Shown one piece after another: positions 37,012 to 46,573 of a DNA stretch of 64,000 nt. The notes below the pieces were generated by a model. It was not told the DNA's origin, searched no databases, and was given only the letters and a program-made list of their open reading frames with translations. Within the stretch, counting starts at the first letter, position 1. Each line of letters starts with the position of its first letter. The translations under genes and the position numbers were made by a program. This DNA is from Alcaligenes faecalis (GTDB lineage Bacteria; Pseudomonadota; Gammaproteobacteria; Burkholderiales; Burkholderiaceae_B): assembly GCF_041521385.1 (NCBI RefSeq), contig NZ_CP168006.1, forward strand, positions 2,848,295 to 2,912,294. Reading direction: 5' to 3'.

Positions 37012-39285
37012 ATGAAGTTTCGTTTTCCCATCGTCATCATCGACGAAGACTACCGTTCCGAAAATACGTCGGGCCTGGGCATTCGAGCCCTGGCCTCGGC
37101 GATAGAGGCCGAAGGCGTAGAGGTTCTCGGGGTCACCAGCTATGGTGACCTTAGTTCTTTTGCGCAACAGCAAAGCCGCGCGAGCGCCTTCATTTTGTCG
37201 ATTGATGATGAGGAATTCGATGTGGATTCCCCAGAGGACGTCGCCAACGCGATCAAGAACCTGCGCTCCTTTATTGGCGAGCTGCGGTTCCGCAACGAGG
37301 ACATCCCCATCTATCTGTACGGCGAGACACGCACCTCGCAGCATATCCCCAACGATATTTTGCGCGAGCTGCACGGTTTCATTCACATGTTCGAGGACAC
37401 GCCTGAGTTCGTGGCGCGTCACATCATCCGTGAAGCCCGCTCTTATCTGGAAAGCCTGGCACCGCCGTTTTTCCGCGAACTGGTCAAATACGCGTCTGAC
37501 GGGTCTTATTCCTGGCACTGTCCTGGGCACTCGGGTGGCGTAGCTTTCCTGAAAAGCCCGGTTGGCCAGATGTTTCACCAGTTTTTTGGTGAAAACATGC
37601 TGCGTGCCGACGTCTGTAATGCGGTCGATGAGCTGGGGCAGTTGCTGGATCATACCGGCCCGGTCGCTGAGGCCGAGCGCAACGCGGCTCGTATCTTCCA
37701 TGCCGACCATTGCTTTTTCGTCACCAATGGCACGTCCACCTCCAACAAGATCGTCTGGCATGCGAATGTGGCCAATAACGATGTGGTGGTGGTGGACCGT
37801 AACTGCCACAAGTCGATTCTGCACGCCATTACCATGACAGGCGCTATTCCGGTGTTTCTGCGTCCAACCCGCAACCACTTGGGTATTATTGGCCCCATCC
37901 CGCAAGAAGAATTTTTGCCGGAGAATATTGCGCGCAAGATCGAGGCCAATCCCTTTGCCAGCAAGGCCAAAAACAAGAAACCCCGTATTCTGACGCTGAC
38001 GCAAAGTACGTACGACGGCGTGATCTATAACGTGGAAATGATCAAGGAAACGCTGGACTCCAAGATCTCTACGCTGCACTTTGATGAGGCCTGGTTGCCA
38101 CATGCGGCTTTCCACGACTTCTATCACGATATGCATGCCATTGGTGCGGATCGTCCGCGTACCAAAGACACCATGATTTACGCCACGCACTCCACACACA
38201 AAATGTTGGCTGGTTTGTCGCAGGCGTCCCAGATTACGGTGCAGGATGCGGAAAACCGCCCCTTGGACCGCAACGTGTTCAACGAAGCGTATTTGATGCA
38301 CACCAGCACCAGTCCGCAGTATGCGATTATTGCATCCTGTGATGTGGCTGCGGCCATGATGGAGCCGCCCGGCGGCACGGCACTGGTCGAAGAAAGCATT
38401 TGCGAGGCCATGGACTTCCGTCGCGCCATGCGCAAGGTGTCCAAGGAATACGGCGAGAACGACTGGTGGTTCAAGGTTTGGGGCCCGGATAATCTGCCTG
38501 AAGAGGGTATAGGCCAGCGCGAGGACTGGATTTTGCGCTCCGATGCGGAATGGCACGGTTTTGGCAAGTTGTCGACCAACTTCAATATGCTGGACCCGGT
38601 CAAAGCCACGGTCGTGACACCTGGTCTGGATATTTCCGGCACCTTTGCCGAGCAGGGCATCCCGGCTGCCCTGGTGTCCAAATATCTGGCTGAGCACGGT
38701 GTGGTGGTCGAGAAAACCGGCTTGTATTCCTTCTTTATTCTGTTCACCATTGGCATCACCAAAGGCCGCTGGAATACCTTGCTGACCGCCTTGCAGCAGT
38801 TCAAGGACGATTACGACCGCAACCAACCCATGTGGCGCATCTTGCCGGACTTCTGCAAAACCCAGCCTACGTACGAGCGCATGGGCTTGCGAGACCTGTG
38901 TCAGCAGATTCACCAGGCTTACCGCAAGTACGATCTGGCCCGCTTGACGACCGAGGTGTACCTGAGCGACATGGTTCCCGCTCTGAAGCCTTCGGATGCC
39001 TATGCCAAGATGGCGCACGGCGATATCGAGCGCGTGGGCATTGACGAACTGGAAGGCCGTGTGACGGGTGTCTTGCTGACGCCTTACCCGCCCGGTATTC
39101 CCTTGCTGATTCCTGGCGAACGCTTTAACTCGCGCATTGTGGAGTATCTGCAATTTGCGCGCGAGTTCAATGCCCGCTTCCCTGGCTTTGAAACCTATGT
39201 GCATGGACTGGCGCAGGATATTGGCCCCGATGGACTGCCACGCTACTACGTAGACTGTGTGCTTGAGTCTGAAACCAACGAGTAA
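37012..39285 (+). CDS. Ornithine/lysine/arginine decarboxylase, PLP-dependent
   Basis: The 757-residue fold-type I decarboxylase has a response-regulator-like N-terminal wing (1-130), a PLP core with the lysine in THSTHKMLAGLSQ (Lys397), the HFDEAWLPHAAF segment that contacts the cofactor, and a C-terminal domain (PLLIPGERF). Its size matches the biodegradative arginine, lysine and ornithine decarboxylases, which consume protons and form polyamines. The substrate cannot be decided here. AGGAGTTCTGG before the ATG and a 9-bp gap to dcd suggest co-transcription. Confidence 0.93.
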   Translation: MKFRFPIVIIDEDYRSENTSGLGIRALASAIEAEGVEVLGVTSYGDLSSFAQQQSRASAFILSIDDEEFDVDSPEDVANAIKNLRSFIGELRFRNEDIPIYLYGETRTSQHIPNDILRELHGFIHMFEDTPEFVARHIIREARSYLESLAPPFFRELVKYASDGSYSWHCPGHSGGVAFLKSPVGQMFHQFFGENMLRADVCNAVDELGQLLDHTGPVAEAERNAARIFHADHCFFVTNGTSTSNKIVWHANVANNDVVVVDRNCHKSILHAITMTGAIPVFLRPTRNHLGIIGPIPQEEFLPENIARKIEANPFASKAKNKKPRILTLTQSTYDGVIYNVEMIKETLDSKISTLHFDEAWLPHAAFHDFYHDMHAIGADRPRTKDTMIYATHSTHKMLAGLSQASQITVQDAENRPLDRNVFNEAYLMHTSTSPQYAIIASCDVAAAMMEPPGGTALVEESICEAMDFRRAMRKVSKEYGENDWWFKVWGPDNLPEEGIGQREDWILRSDAEWHGFGKLSTNFNMLDPVKATVVTPGLDISGTFAEQGIPAALVSKYLAEHGVVVEKTGLYSFFILFTIGITKGRWNTLLTALQQFKDDYDRNQPMWRILPDFCKTQPTYERMGLRDLCQQIHQAYRKYDLARLTTEVYLSDMVPALKPSDAYAKMAHGDIERVGIDELEGRVTGVLLTPYPPGIPLLIPGERFNSRIVEYLQFAREFNARFPGFETYVHGLAQDIGPDGLPRYYVDCVLESETNE

Positions 39286-39291
39286 ACCCGC

Positions 39292-40521
39292 GTGATCCCT
39301 TTTTTTGATGTTGCCGTCATCGGCGCAGGTGCGGCCGGTATGATGGCTGCCAGTATCGCAGGCCAGCGCGGCCTGCGAGTGGTATTGATTGATCACGCTG
39401 AAAAGCTGGCCGAGAAAATCCGTATTTCCGGTGGAGGGCGCTGTAACTTCACCAATACGGGTACTTCGCCAGAGAATTTTCTGTCCAAAAACCCGCATTT
39501 TTGCCGTTCGGCCTTGGCGAGCTATACCCCTCAGGATTTTCTGGAACTGGTGCGAGAGTACCGCATCGGTTTTCATGAAAAGCACAAAGGCCAGTTGTTC
39601 TGTGATGACTCCAGCGAGTCCATCATCCAGATGCTGCGTCAGGAGTGTCTGAAAGGCCAGGTGTCCTGGCGCATGCCCTGTTCGGTGCAGTCCATTGGCC
39701 GTACCGAAGAAGGTTTTGTGCTGCGAACCAGTCAGGGCGATTTGAATGCCTTGCAGGTGGTGATTGCCACAGGTGGCATGGCGATTCCACAACTCGGTTC
39801 CACGGACTACGCTTTGCGTGTAGCGCGTCACTTTGGTTTGAAAGTGATTGAACCACATCCGGCTCTGGTGCCTTTGACCTTTGATGGCCGGGACTGGAAA
39901 CCATTCTCTGCCTTGAGCGGCATGGCTTTGGAGGTGGAAGTCAGTACCGGGCAGGGTAAGCAGCGCCAAGCCTTTTTGGAAGATTTGCTGTTCACGCATC
40001 GAGGCCTGTCCGGGCCGGGTATCTTGCAGATTTCCAGCTACTGGCAGTCAGGCCAGAGCATTGGTGTGGACTTGGCTCCCGGTCAGGATATCGCGCAGCA
40101 ATTATTGGATTTGAAGGCGGGTAGCCGCCAGCAGTTGCTCACTGTCTTGTCGACCTTGTGGCCACGTCGTCTGGTCGAGCAATGGCTGGATACCTCGGAC
40201 TTGTTGCCCAAAGGTGTCGGGCAGCAGCGTTTGGCCGATCTGCCTGATCGCGTATTGCGCGCGGTGGGACAGGTCATCAATGCCTGGGAGTTGAAACCCA
40301 GTGGCACCGCAGGCTATAAAAAGGCGGAAGTGATGAGTGGCGGCGTGGATACACGCGAACTGAATCAGAAAAGCATGGAAGCGCGTAAAGTACCTGGCTT
40401 GTTTTTTATTGGCGAAGCGGTGGATGTCACCGGCTGGCTGGGTGGATATAACTTTCAATGGGCTTGGGCGTCCGCGGCAGCGTGCGCACGCGCATTGAAG
40501 GTGCAAGCAGGTCAGAGCTAG
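39292..40521 (+). CDS. BaiN/HI0933-family FAD-dependent oxidoreductase
   Basis: The 409-residue flavoprotein starts at a GTG (39292) six bases after the decarboxylase stop. It has the dinucleotide-binding GAGAAGMMAA near residue 12, the family motif RISGGGRCNFTN at about 44-55, and a C-terminal GEAVDVTGWLGGYNFQWAWASG-like stretch (GGYNFQWA). Members include BaiN, with an FAD two-domain fold, and many unassigned proteins. It is last in the dcd-decarboxylase group. Confidence 0.9.
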   Translation: MIPFFDVAVIGAGAAGMMAASIAGQRGLRVVLIDHAEKLAEKIRISGGGRCNFTNTGTSPENFLSKNPHFCRSALASYTPQDFLELVREYRIGFHEKHKGQLFCDDSSESIIQMLRQECLKGQVSWRMPCSVQSIGRTEEGFVLRTSQGDLNALQVVIATGGMAIPQLGSTDYALRVARHFGLKVIEPHPALVPLTFDGRDWKPFSALSGMALEVEVSTGQGKQRQAFLEDLLFTHRGLSGPGILQISSYWQSGQSIGVDLAPGQDIAQQLLDLKAGSRQQLLTVLSTLWPRRLVEQWLDTSDLLPKGVGQQRLADLPDRVLRAVGQVINAWELKPSGTAGYKKAEVMSGGVDTRELNQKSMEARKVPGLFFIGEAVDVTGWLGGYNFQWAWASAAACARALKVQAGQS

Positions 40522-40607
40522 GTAAACGAGTGGAAGCGGCAAGTTGCAGTCTTTGCGGTCGCTTTTGAAATCAACAGGATTGTGGGCTGGTTTGTCAGGG
40601 AGGCGAT

Positions 40608-40982
40608 ATGCAACTGCCAGGAGATAGAAAGTACGTAGTAAGTCACGAGTGGGCCAAGGATGAAGACGGTATTGTGCTGGTTGGCATTACCGACTTTGCT
40701 CAGGACCAATTGGGTGATTTGGTGTTTGTGGGGGATTTCACTCCTGGTACCCGTTTGGCTGCAGGTGCAACAGCGGGTGTGGTTGAATCGGTCAAGGCCG
40801 CTTCCGACATTTATGCACCTGTGGCGGGCGAGCTGGTGGAATTCAATCAGGCTTTATCCGATGCCCCACACCTGATTAACGAAGCCCCGTTTGATACCTG
40901 GATTTTCAAGCTTAAGGCTGATAATCCGGCTGATTTGCAAGGTTTGCTGGATGGTCCTGCTTATGCAGCGGTGGCCGAGTAA
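40608..40982 (+). CDS. gcvH: Glycine cleavage system H protein
   Basis: The 124-residue protein is a lipoyl carrier. The lipoylated lysine is Lys63 in ESVKAASD, flanked by the standard HEWAKDEDGIVLVGITDFAQDQLG start. It carries the aminomethyl group between GcvP and GcvT. Neither partner gene is adjacent, and no glycine riboswitch fits in the 86 bp upstream. AGGGAGGCG before the ATG is a good Shine-Dalgarno. A strong terminator ends the unit. Confidence 0.95.
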   Translation: MQLPGDRKYVVSHEWAKDEDGIVLVGITDFAQDQLGDLVFVGDFTPGTRLAAGATAGVVESVKAASDIYAPVAGELVEFNQALSDAPHLINEAPFDTWIFKLKADNPADLQGLLDGPAYAAVAE

Positions 40983-41045
40983 GTTCAGATATTGAGCTAG
41001 CAGGAGTGCGCATTGACTTTGCCTGATCCAGGCGGGTCGATCGTA

Positions 41046-41084
41046 AAAAAGGCCTGAATCCGTGAAATCGGATTCAGGCTTTTT
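41046..41084. terminator. Bidirectional terminator after gcvH
   Basis: GCCTGAATCCG (41052-41062) and CGGATTCAGGC (41069-41079) form an 11-bp stem, with A-run before and TTTTT after. It serves gcvH on the plus strand and could serve the minus strand too. Confidence 0.9.
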
Positions 41085-41334
41085 ATTTGGCTTCGAGCGT
41101 AAGCTTTTGGGCTTTGGGCAGGGTCGGGTGGCTGCGTGATGCAAGTCGCCGGGCTTCTGCTGGAGAGCCTGAGGCTCAGTCCACTGTCGGGGCTCAGTTT
41201 TCCTTGCTGTTGATCTCTGTGCCGATAGAGTGCCGGCTTTGTTCACTATCAAAGCGCAGGCCTTGGCTCATTGGCGTAGAGCTGGTTTGCCGCAGGGCAG
41301 GTAAACCCAGGCCCCCAGTAGTTTCGCGGCTCTC
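41085..41334. other. Intergenic stretch without a gene
   Basis: About 250 bp between the gcvH terminator and the folA stop contain no convincing gene; open frames are Arg/Ser-rich with no domains. Confidence 0.5.
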
Positions 41335-41832
41335 TTAACGACTACGACGGCGATAGGTCACATAGTCGTAAGTGAAGCTATTTTCCTCGGGCTGGGGCAG
41401 ACGTTCTACTTCCTGCCATTGGCCAACGGGTAGCTCTGGAAAGAAGGTGTCGCCGTCCACATCAGCCTTGATCTCGGTTGCGATCAGTTCCTGCGCCATA
41501 GGCAGGGCCAGACGGAAAAGCTGTTCGCCACCAATCACGCAAGCTGTCTCAAAGCCAGGGCAAGCGGCCAGGGCGTCGTCCAGATTGCTGAACACCTGTG
41601 CACCCTCTGCCTGGTAATCCGCATTGCGGCTGATAACCAGATTTGGACGGCCAGGCAAAGGACGGCCCAGCGACTCCCAGGTCTTGCGGCCCATGATGAT
41701 GGGCAAACCCATGGTCACGCGCTTGAAGTGCTGCAAGTCGGAAGGCAGGCGCCAGGGCAGGTCGTTGTCCTTGCCTATGCAGCGATTGGCCGCATAGGCA
41801 ACGACCAGACGAATAAAAGGGGTGGAACTCAT
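41335..41832 (-). CDS. folA: Dihydrofolate reductase FolA
   Basis: FolA reduces dihydrofolate with NADPH. The 165 residues have [25 protein letters not shown] at about 14-38 (Asp and Trp of the substrate site), the NADPH-binding [23 protein letters not shown] and the C-terminal [14 protein letters not shown]. Its ATG overlaps the thyA stop by four bases, so the two are coupled: ThyA generates dihydrofolate that FolA recycles. Confidence 0.97.
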   Translation of the reverse strand: MSSTPFIRLVVAYAANRCIGKDNDLPWRLPSDLQHFKRVTMGLPIIMGRKTWESLGRPLPGRPNLVISRNADYQAEGAQVFSNLDDALAACPGFETACVIGGEQLFRLALPMAQELIATEIKADVDGDTFFPELPVGQWQEVERLPQPEENSFTYDYVTYRRRSR

Positions 41833-42629
41833 ACGGCAACAGGCGCCTTGATATGGGGGTGAGGATCGTAGTCGGTGATTTCGAAGTCTTCGTACTCGTA
41901 ATCAAACAGACTGGCGGGTTTGCGCTTGATCGTCAGCGTGGGGTAGGGGCGTGGTTCACGCGACAACTGCAACTCGGCCTGCTCGAAGTGATTGGAGTAC
42001 AGGTGGCAGTCGCCGCCTGTCCAGATGAAATCACCCACCTCCAGGTCACACTGTTGCGCCACCATGTGGGTTAGCAAGGCGTAGCTGGCGATATTGAAGG
42101 GCACACCCAGGAAAATATCCGCACTGCGCTGGTAGAGCTGGCAGGATAGCTTGCCGTTGGCCACATAAAATTGGAACAGGGCGTGGCAAGGGGGCAGAGC
42201 CATCTGGCCCACATCCGCCACATTCCAGGCCGAGACGATCAGGCGACGTGAGTCGGGATTCTTGCGAATCTGCTCCACCAACTGGCTGATCTGGTCGATG
42301 TGACGACCGTCGGGGGTCGGCCAGGAGCGCCATTGCACGCCATAGACCGGGCCCAGATTGCCGTCCTTGTCGGCCCATTCGTCCCAGATGGAGACGCCGC
42401 GCTCTTGCAGCCAGCGCACATTGGACTCACCACGCAAAAACCACAGCAACTCAATAAAGATGCTGCGGGTATGCAGTTTCTTGGTGGTGATCAGCGGGAA
42501 ACCCTGCGACAGATCGAAGCGCATTTGGTGACCAAATACCGAGTTCGTGCCGGTACCTGTGCGGTCACCTTTGGGAGTGCCTTGGGTGTAGACCAGGCGC
42601 AGCAGGTCTTCGTAGGGATAGAGGGACAT
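41829..42629 (-). CDS. thyA: Thymidylate synthase ThyA
   Basis: The ATG at 42629 gives 266 residues, the E. coli-like size; a longer frame to 42737 is a shadow of the next gene. ThyA methylates dUMP with methylenetetrahydrofolate. Signature motifs are [19 protein letters not shown] near 22-40 and the nucleophile Cys148 in [12 protein letters not shown], with [19 protein letters not shown]. Coupled by ATGA to folA. Confidence 0.98.
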   Translation of the reverse strand: MSLYPYEDLLRLVYTQGTPKGDRTGTGTNSVFGHQMRFDLSQGFPLITTKKLHTRSIFIELLWFLRGESNVRWLQERGVSIWDEWADKDGNLGPVYGVQWRSWPTPDGRHIDQISQLVEQIRKNPDSRRLIVSAWNVADVGQMALPPCHALFQFYVANGKLSCQLYQRSADIFLGVPFNIASYALLTHMVAQQCDLEVGDFIWTGGDCHLYSNHFEQAELQLSREPRPYPTLTIKRKPASLFDYEYEDFEITDYDPHPHIKAPVAV

Positions 42630-42639
42630 GTGTGTGGCC

Positions 42640-43062
42640 TCAGGCTTGCTGAATGTCGACGGAGTAGGTGATTTCGGCAGTTTTGCCCAACATGGCCGAC
42701 GCCGAGCAGTACTTGTCGTGCGACAGTTGTACGGCACGCTCCACCGCTGCTTGGGGGAGGTCCTTGCCAGTCACCACAAAGGTGAAGTGGATCTTGGTGA
42801 AAACCTTGGGGTCGGTGTCGGCGCGTTCGGCCGTCAGTTTCACTTGGCAGCCGGTAATAGCGTGACGCCCGCGTTTTAGAATCAGCACCACATCGTACGC
42901 AGCACAACCACCGGCACCGGTCAGCAGCATTTCCATGGGCCGTGGGGCCAGATTATTACCACCACCTTCAGGGGCGCCGTCCATGGCTGTCACATGACCA
43001 CTGCCGGTACGGGCAACAAACAGCATTCCTTCTGTGCCGCCCCAGTCGATTGTGCATTCCAT
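42640..43062 (-). CDS. OsmC/YhfA-family protein
   Basis: The ATG at 43062 (MECTIDWGG) with AAGGAATT upstream gives 140 residues. It fits the OsmC/Ohr superfamily of small thiol-dependent peroxide-reducing proteins of the YhfA branch: the family cysteine in [17 protein letters not shown] (about 50-66) and a second cysteine near 117 (KYCSASAML). It lies 10 bp upstream of thyA and may be co-transcribed with thyA-folA. A detoxifying role is inferred from the family. Confidence 0.88.
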   Translation of the reverse strand: MECTIDWGGTEGMLFVARTGSGHVTAMDGAPEGGGNNLAPRPMEMLLTGAGGCAAYDVVLILKRGRHAITGCQVKLTAERADTDPKVFTKIHFTFVVTGKDLPQAAVERAVQLSHDKYCSASAMLGKTAEITYSVDIQQA

Positions 43063-43655
43063 CTGAATTCCTTTGTGTGCAGTGCGAGCCAAGGCTCGTC
43101 AGTAGATTGATAGCCGTGATTGTACTTTTTGATGGGGGCTGTGTCGCGCCTGGATGGAAACCAGGGTTAGCGTGATTTGACGCGGATTTTTGCAGTTTTA
43201 TGGCTAATTTGAATATGAGGCCTGAATGTGGGCCTTGTTACTGCTTAGGGCATCTGACTGTGGTGGGTGCTGTGCCTGTATAAGGAATTCTATATAGATA
43301 AATCAGAGTAGAACCGTAGCTTTTGTAAGATTTAGACTGGTTTTGTTTATTGTCCTAGGATAAACTTCTGCTCGGTACACGGCATTTTGAAACAGATATG
43401 TCACAGGGGTTTACCCTCGCCTATAATGGCTGTCGCCCGTATACCAAAAAATGTCGTGCTCGTATTTGTTCTGTCTCAATAAACCTTGCTTTCAGTGGGG
43501 GCTTTATTCAGGCGTAACAGACGGGTGTTTTAACATGACGGCTCTCGCGACCTAGGCAGTCGCAGATTTTTTGCGTCCATGCTCTTTTGATCTGCGACGC
43601 GTCAAGGTGCCGCCGAGCTGCTTGGCAGCTTCACATTAACCAGGCCTGGATCATT
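43063..43655. promoter_or_regulatory. Promoter region of the oxidase operon
   Basis: About 590 bp with no gene lie between the divergent osmC and ccoN genes. TATAAT at 43422-43427 is the best -10 element on the plus strand, leaving a leader of about 220 bases. No consensus FNR box (TTGAT-N4-ATCAA) was found, although such a site often controls cbb3 oxidase genes. Confidence 0.45.
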
Positions 43656-45311
43656 GTGAATACCGTTTCAATACTGCTACTAGCTTTCATATTGTCCGTT
43701 ACAGGACTCTTTGTTTTCATCTGGTCGTTACGTCGTAACTTCTTTGACCACAGTCCCGCTGCTTCGCGTGAGATCTTCTCCAAAGGCGAAATCGGGCAGG
43801 TAGATGACCCTTCCGCCACCCCCGAACAACGTCAGGCACTTCAAGAAGAAATGGGTCGCAAGACAATTTCTGCTGAGGATCGTCAGGCGCTGAGCGTGGA
43901 GCTGGCAGAGCGCGTGGAAGCCGACCGCTCCTCCGCTAAGGTCACGTTCATTTTGCTGGCCTGTTCGGTCTTTTGGCTGCTGTTTGCCTCGACGGCAGGT
44001 CTGATCAGCTCGATCAAGCTGCACGATCCCGAATTTCTGACGCAGCACGCCTGGATGACTTTCGGGCGCATGCGTACGTTGCACCTGAACGGTGTGGCGT
44101 ATGGTTGGGCTCCAATGGCCGCTTTCGGGGTCGCCATGTGGATGCTGCCTCGTTTGCTCAAGACTCCCCTGATCGGTGCGCGTTATGCCATCACGGGCGG
44201 GATCTTGTGGAATATTGGTCTGGCTATCGGTCTGACATGTATCGCGATGGGTATCACCGACGGTATGGAATGGCTGGAAATGCCTTGGCAGGTTGATATC
44301 CTGATGGTGATCGGTGGTGCCCTGGCTGCCTTGCCATTGGTCTTCACCTTGCAAAACCGTCGTGCTCACCACCTGTATGTCTCGGTGTGGTACATGGGCG
44401 CCGCCCTGTTCTGGTTCCCCATTTTGTTCCTGGTTGGTAACCTGCCTGCCGTACACGTGGGTGTTGAGCAAGCAACCATGAACTGGTGGTTTGGCCACAA
44501 CGTGCTGGGTCTGTTCTACACCCCTATGGCTCTGGCTTCGGTGTACTACTTCCTGCCCAAGATCATTGGTCAGCCTATCAGTTCCTACAACCTGTCTCTG
44601 GTGGGTTTCTGGGGTCTGGCATTTTTCTACGGTCAGGTTGGTGGTCACCACCTGGTTGGGGGTCCCGTGCCGCAGTGGATGATTACGCTGTCTATTGTGC
44701 AAAGCATGATGATGATCATCCCTGTGCTGGCGTTCTCGATCAACCAGCACTACACCATGAAGGGGCACTTCCGGACCCTGATTCATTCGCCTACCCTGCG
44801 CTTTATCGTGCTGGGCGGCATGATGTACACCGTCAGTTCGATTCAAGGTTCCTTTGAAGCGCTGCGCAGCATCAACACGATTACCCACTTCACGCACTTC
44901 ACGGTTGCCCATGCCCACATCGGCTTGTACGGCTTCTTTACCATCGTGATGTTCGGTGCCATCTACTACGTGATGCCACGCGTGCTGTCCTGGGAATGGC
45001 CTTACCCCAAACTGATCTCCCTGCACTTCTGGCTGGTTGTGATTGGTTTCTCCATTTACGCCATCGGCCTGAGCATTGGTGGCTGGCTGCAAGGTTTGGC
45101 CATGCTCGATCCGGCTAAAGCCTTCATGGAGTCGGTGTTTGTCACGATGCCTTACCTGAAGTCGCGCTCGATTGGTGGTGGTTTGATGACGTTGGGTCAC
45201 CTTGTGTTTGCCTTCCACTTTGTGGCAATGGCTTTGCGCTATGGCAGCCGTCGTATTGGTCCAGCCCTGTTTCACCAGCGCTCGGCAACTCGCAATGTAG
45301 TGGAGGCATGA
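43656..45311 (+). CDS. ccoN: cbb3-type oxidase catalytic subunit CcoN with CcoS-like N-terminal extension
   Basis: The haem-copper core has the low-spin His143 (RMRTLHLNG), CuB His281 (WFGHNVLG) with His331-His332 (GGHHL), the cross-linked-Tyr position Tyr325 (FFYGQVGGHH) and the haem ligands His419 and His421 (TVAHAHIG). These match CcoN, not NorB. The GTG at 43656 is the likely start (551 residues). Before the core, residues 1-90 form one membrane helix plus a charged linker. The segment FIWSLRRNFFDHSPAASREIF resembles the small assembly protein CcoS (FFWAV..GQFDD..PA), normally separate. The fusion is inferred from that resemblance. It heads an operon with ccoO and ccoP-like genes. Confidence 0.82.
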   Translation: MNTVSILLLAFILSVTGLFVFIWSLRRNFFDHSPAASREIFSKGEIGQVDDPSATPEQRQALQEEMGRKTISAEDRQALSVELAERVEADRSSAKVTFILLACSVFWLLFASTAGLISSIKLHDPEFLTQHAWMTFGRMRTLHLNGVAYGWAPMAAFGVAMWMLPRLLKTPLIGARYAITGGILWNIGLAIGLTCIAMGITDGMEWLEMPWQVDILMVIGGALAALPLVFTLQNRRAHHLYVSVWYMGAALFWFPILFLVGNLPAVHVGVEQATMNWWFGHNVLGLFYTPMALASVYYFLPKIIGQPISSYNLSLVGFWGLAFFYGQVGGHHLVGGPVPQWMITLSIVQSMMMIIPVLAFSINQHYTMKGHFRTLIHSPTLRFIVLGGMMYTVSSIQGSFEALRSINTITHFTHFTVAHAHIGLYGFFTIVMFGAIYYVMPRVLSWEWPYPKLISLHFWLVVIGFSIYAIGLSIGGWLQGLAMLDPAKAFMESVFVTMPYLKSRSIGGGLMTLGHLVFAFHFVAMALRYGSRRIGPALFHQRSATRNVVEA

Positions 45312-45318
45312 TTTAGTC

Positions 45319-45909
45319 ATGGAAAGCGAATACAAACTATTGGGCGGCGCCATGGTGACGCTGGCCCTGGCCACATCGGCTCTGGTCGTTGTCCCTTACC
45401 TGCAGGTTAAAAGAGTGGAGCCCTCTCCAGGGCTCAAGCCTTACACCGAGGTAGAACTGCGCGGCCGTCAGGAATACATCGACATGGGCTGTGTTTACTG
45501 TCACTCGCAGCAGCCGCGCAGCCAGAACCAGGCTCCCGACTTCCAGCGTGGCTGGGGTCGTGCTTCAGTGGCAGGCGACTACTATTACGACACCCCTCAT
45601 TTGCTCGGCACCATGCGTACCGGCCCTGACTTGCTCAATATTGGCGCACGTCAGCCTAGCGTGGACTGGCACCTGGGTCACTTGTATCAGCCTCGTGCTT
45701 ACACCCCTGGCAGCAATATGCCTTCTTACCCCTTCATGTTCGAGCTCAAGGACAAGGCAGAGGAAGGCGATAAGGTTGTCAATTTGCCCGGCGAGTTCGC
45801 ACCTGAGGGCAAGGTGGTTGTGGCCAAGCAAGAGGCCCTGGACCTGGTTCAATACCTGTTGGCGCTGGATCGTACGTATCCCGTATCGCCAGCCAGTGTT
45901 ATCAAATAA
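45319..45909 (+). CDS. ccoO: cbb3 oxidase monohaem cytochrome c subunit CcoO
   Basis: The 196-residue protein has an N-terminal membrane anchor (10-28) and a CxxCH haem site (Cys58, Cys61, His62 in CVYCHSQQPR), followed by CcoO marks (DYYYDTPHLLGTMRTGPDLLNIGARQ and the Met/loop region). It accepts electrons for CcoN in the periplasm. The start is 7 bp after ccoN, with GGAGG 12 bases before the ATG. A GC-rich hairpin separates it from the next gene. Confidence 0.95.
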   Translation: MESEYKLLGGAMVTLALATSALVVVPYLQVKRVEPSPGLKPYTEVELRGRQEYIDMGCVYCHSQQPRSQNQAPDFQRGWGRASVAGDYYYDTPHLLGTMRTGPDLLNIGARQPSVDWHLGHLYQPRAYTPGSNMPSYPFMFELKDKAEEGDKVVNLPGEFAPEGKVVVAKQEALDLVQYLLALDRTYPVSPASVIK

Positions 45910-45929
45910 ACAGGCATTGTTGAGCTAGC

Positions 45930-45950
45930 GCGCCCCGCAGGGCGGGGCGC
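45930..45950 (+). repeat. Intercistronic hairpin between ccoO and ccoP-like gene
   Basis: GCGCCCCGC and GCGGGGCGC (45930-45950) form a 9-bp GC stem with a 3-nt loop. It lacks a T-run and lies 14 bp before the next start, so it may slow exonucleases or balance subunit levels. Confidence 0.5.
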
Positions 45951-45964
45951 CTCGGAGAATTAGA

Positions 45965-46552
45965 ATGAGCGACAATCGTAAGTATGAAGCACAGCTGCGT
46001 GAGCATGCCGATCCGGAAGAGAATGCAGCGCCGATCCCTTGGGTGGTTCTGCTGATCATTGCAGGTTTGTTCCTGTGGGGCATTTACTATATTTTCAGCA
46101 GCGACCTGAGCCATGATTCAACCGTGGGCGACAACCGTATCGTTGCCGACTTCGAATTGCCAGAAGGCGCGGTAGATGGTCAGCAATTGTTCGTAGCCCA
46201 GTGTGCCGCCTGTCACCAGGCAACGGGCGCAGGTGTTCCTGGCGTATTCCCTCCACTGGTCGGTTCCGAGTGGGTGCTGCGCAAACCAGAAGTCTTGGTC
46301 CAGATCATGCTGCATGGTGTGACCGGTGAACTTACCGTCAAGGGTAATAAGTACAATGGTGCAATGCCTGAGTTCCGCGAGAAGTTCAACGACGAGGAAA
46401 TGACGGCCGTTGTTAATTACCTGCGTACAGAATTGGGTGGCAATAGCGCCGATCCTGTAGACGTGGCCTTTGTCAAAGCCGAACGTGAAAAAACAGCTGA
46501 TAAAACCGACGCCTGGAACGGGGATGCCGACTTGGCTCCCATGGAAGAGTAG
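45965..46552 (+). CDS. ccoP: Monohaem CcoP-like cytochrome c subunit
   Basis: The 195-residue protein has one membrane segment (25-46) and a single CxxCH (Cys80, Cys83, His84 in CAACHQATGAG) with a probable axial Met134 (NGAMPEF). True CcoP (about 300 residues) carries two haems and FixP-like domains. Here only one haem domain is present, so this is a reduced form and the symbol is by position and resemblance. The last ~40 residues are polar. It likely delivers electrons to CcoO/CcoN. Confidence 0.82.
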   Translation: MSDNRKYEAQLREHADPEENAAPIPWVVLLIIAGLFLWGIYYIFSSDLSHDSTVGDNRIVADFELPEGAVDGQQLFVAQCAACHQATGAGVPGVFPPLVGSEWVLRKPEVLVQIMLHGVTGELTVKGNKYNGAMPEFREKFNDEEMTAVVNYLRTELGGNSADPVDVAFVKAEREKTADKTDAWNGDADLAPMEE

Positions 46553-46573
46553 GACTGCAATGATGGGCCAGCG

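Noticed and set aside
36412..39999. A minus-strand open frame of over 1,100 residues opposite dcd, the decarboxylase and the flavoprotein gene
   Set aside because: The plus strand codes three well-recognised proteins. The antisense frame is His/Gln/Arg-rich without domains, the typical mirror of GC-biased codons.
40522..40607. A glycine riboswitch before gcvH
   Set aside because: Only 86 bp separate the genes and no tandem aptamer motif is seen.
43063..43655. An FNR box controlling the oxidase operon
   Set aside because: No TTGAT-N4-ATCAA match; the nearest resemblance, at about 43587, has the wrong spacing.
43728..45374. A minus-strand open frame of about 550 residues opposite ccoN
   Set aside because: Antisense to a membrane protein with clear haem ligands; the translation is His/Gln-rich and has no protein character.
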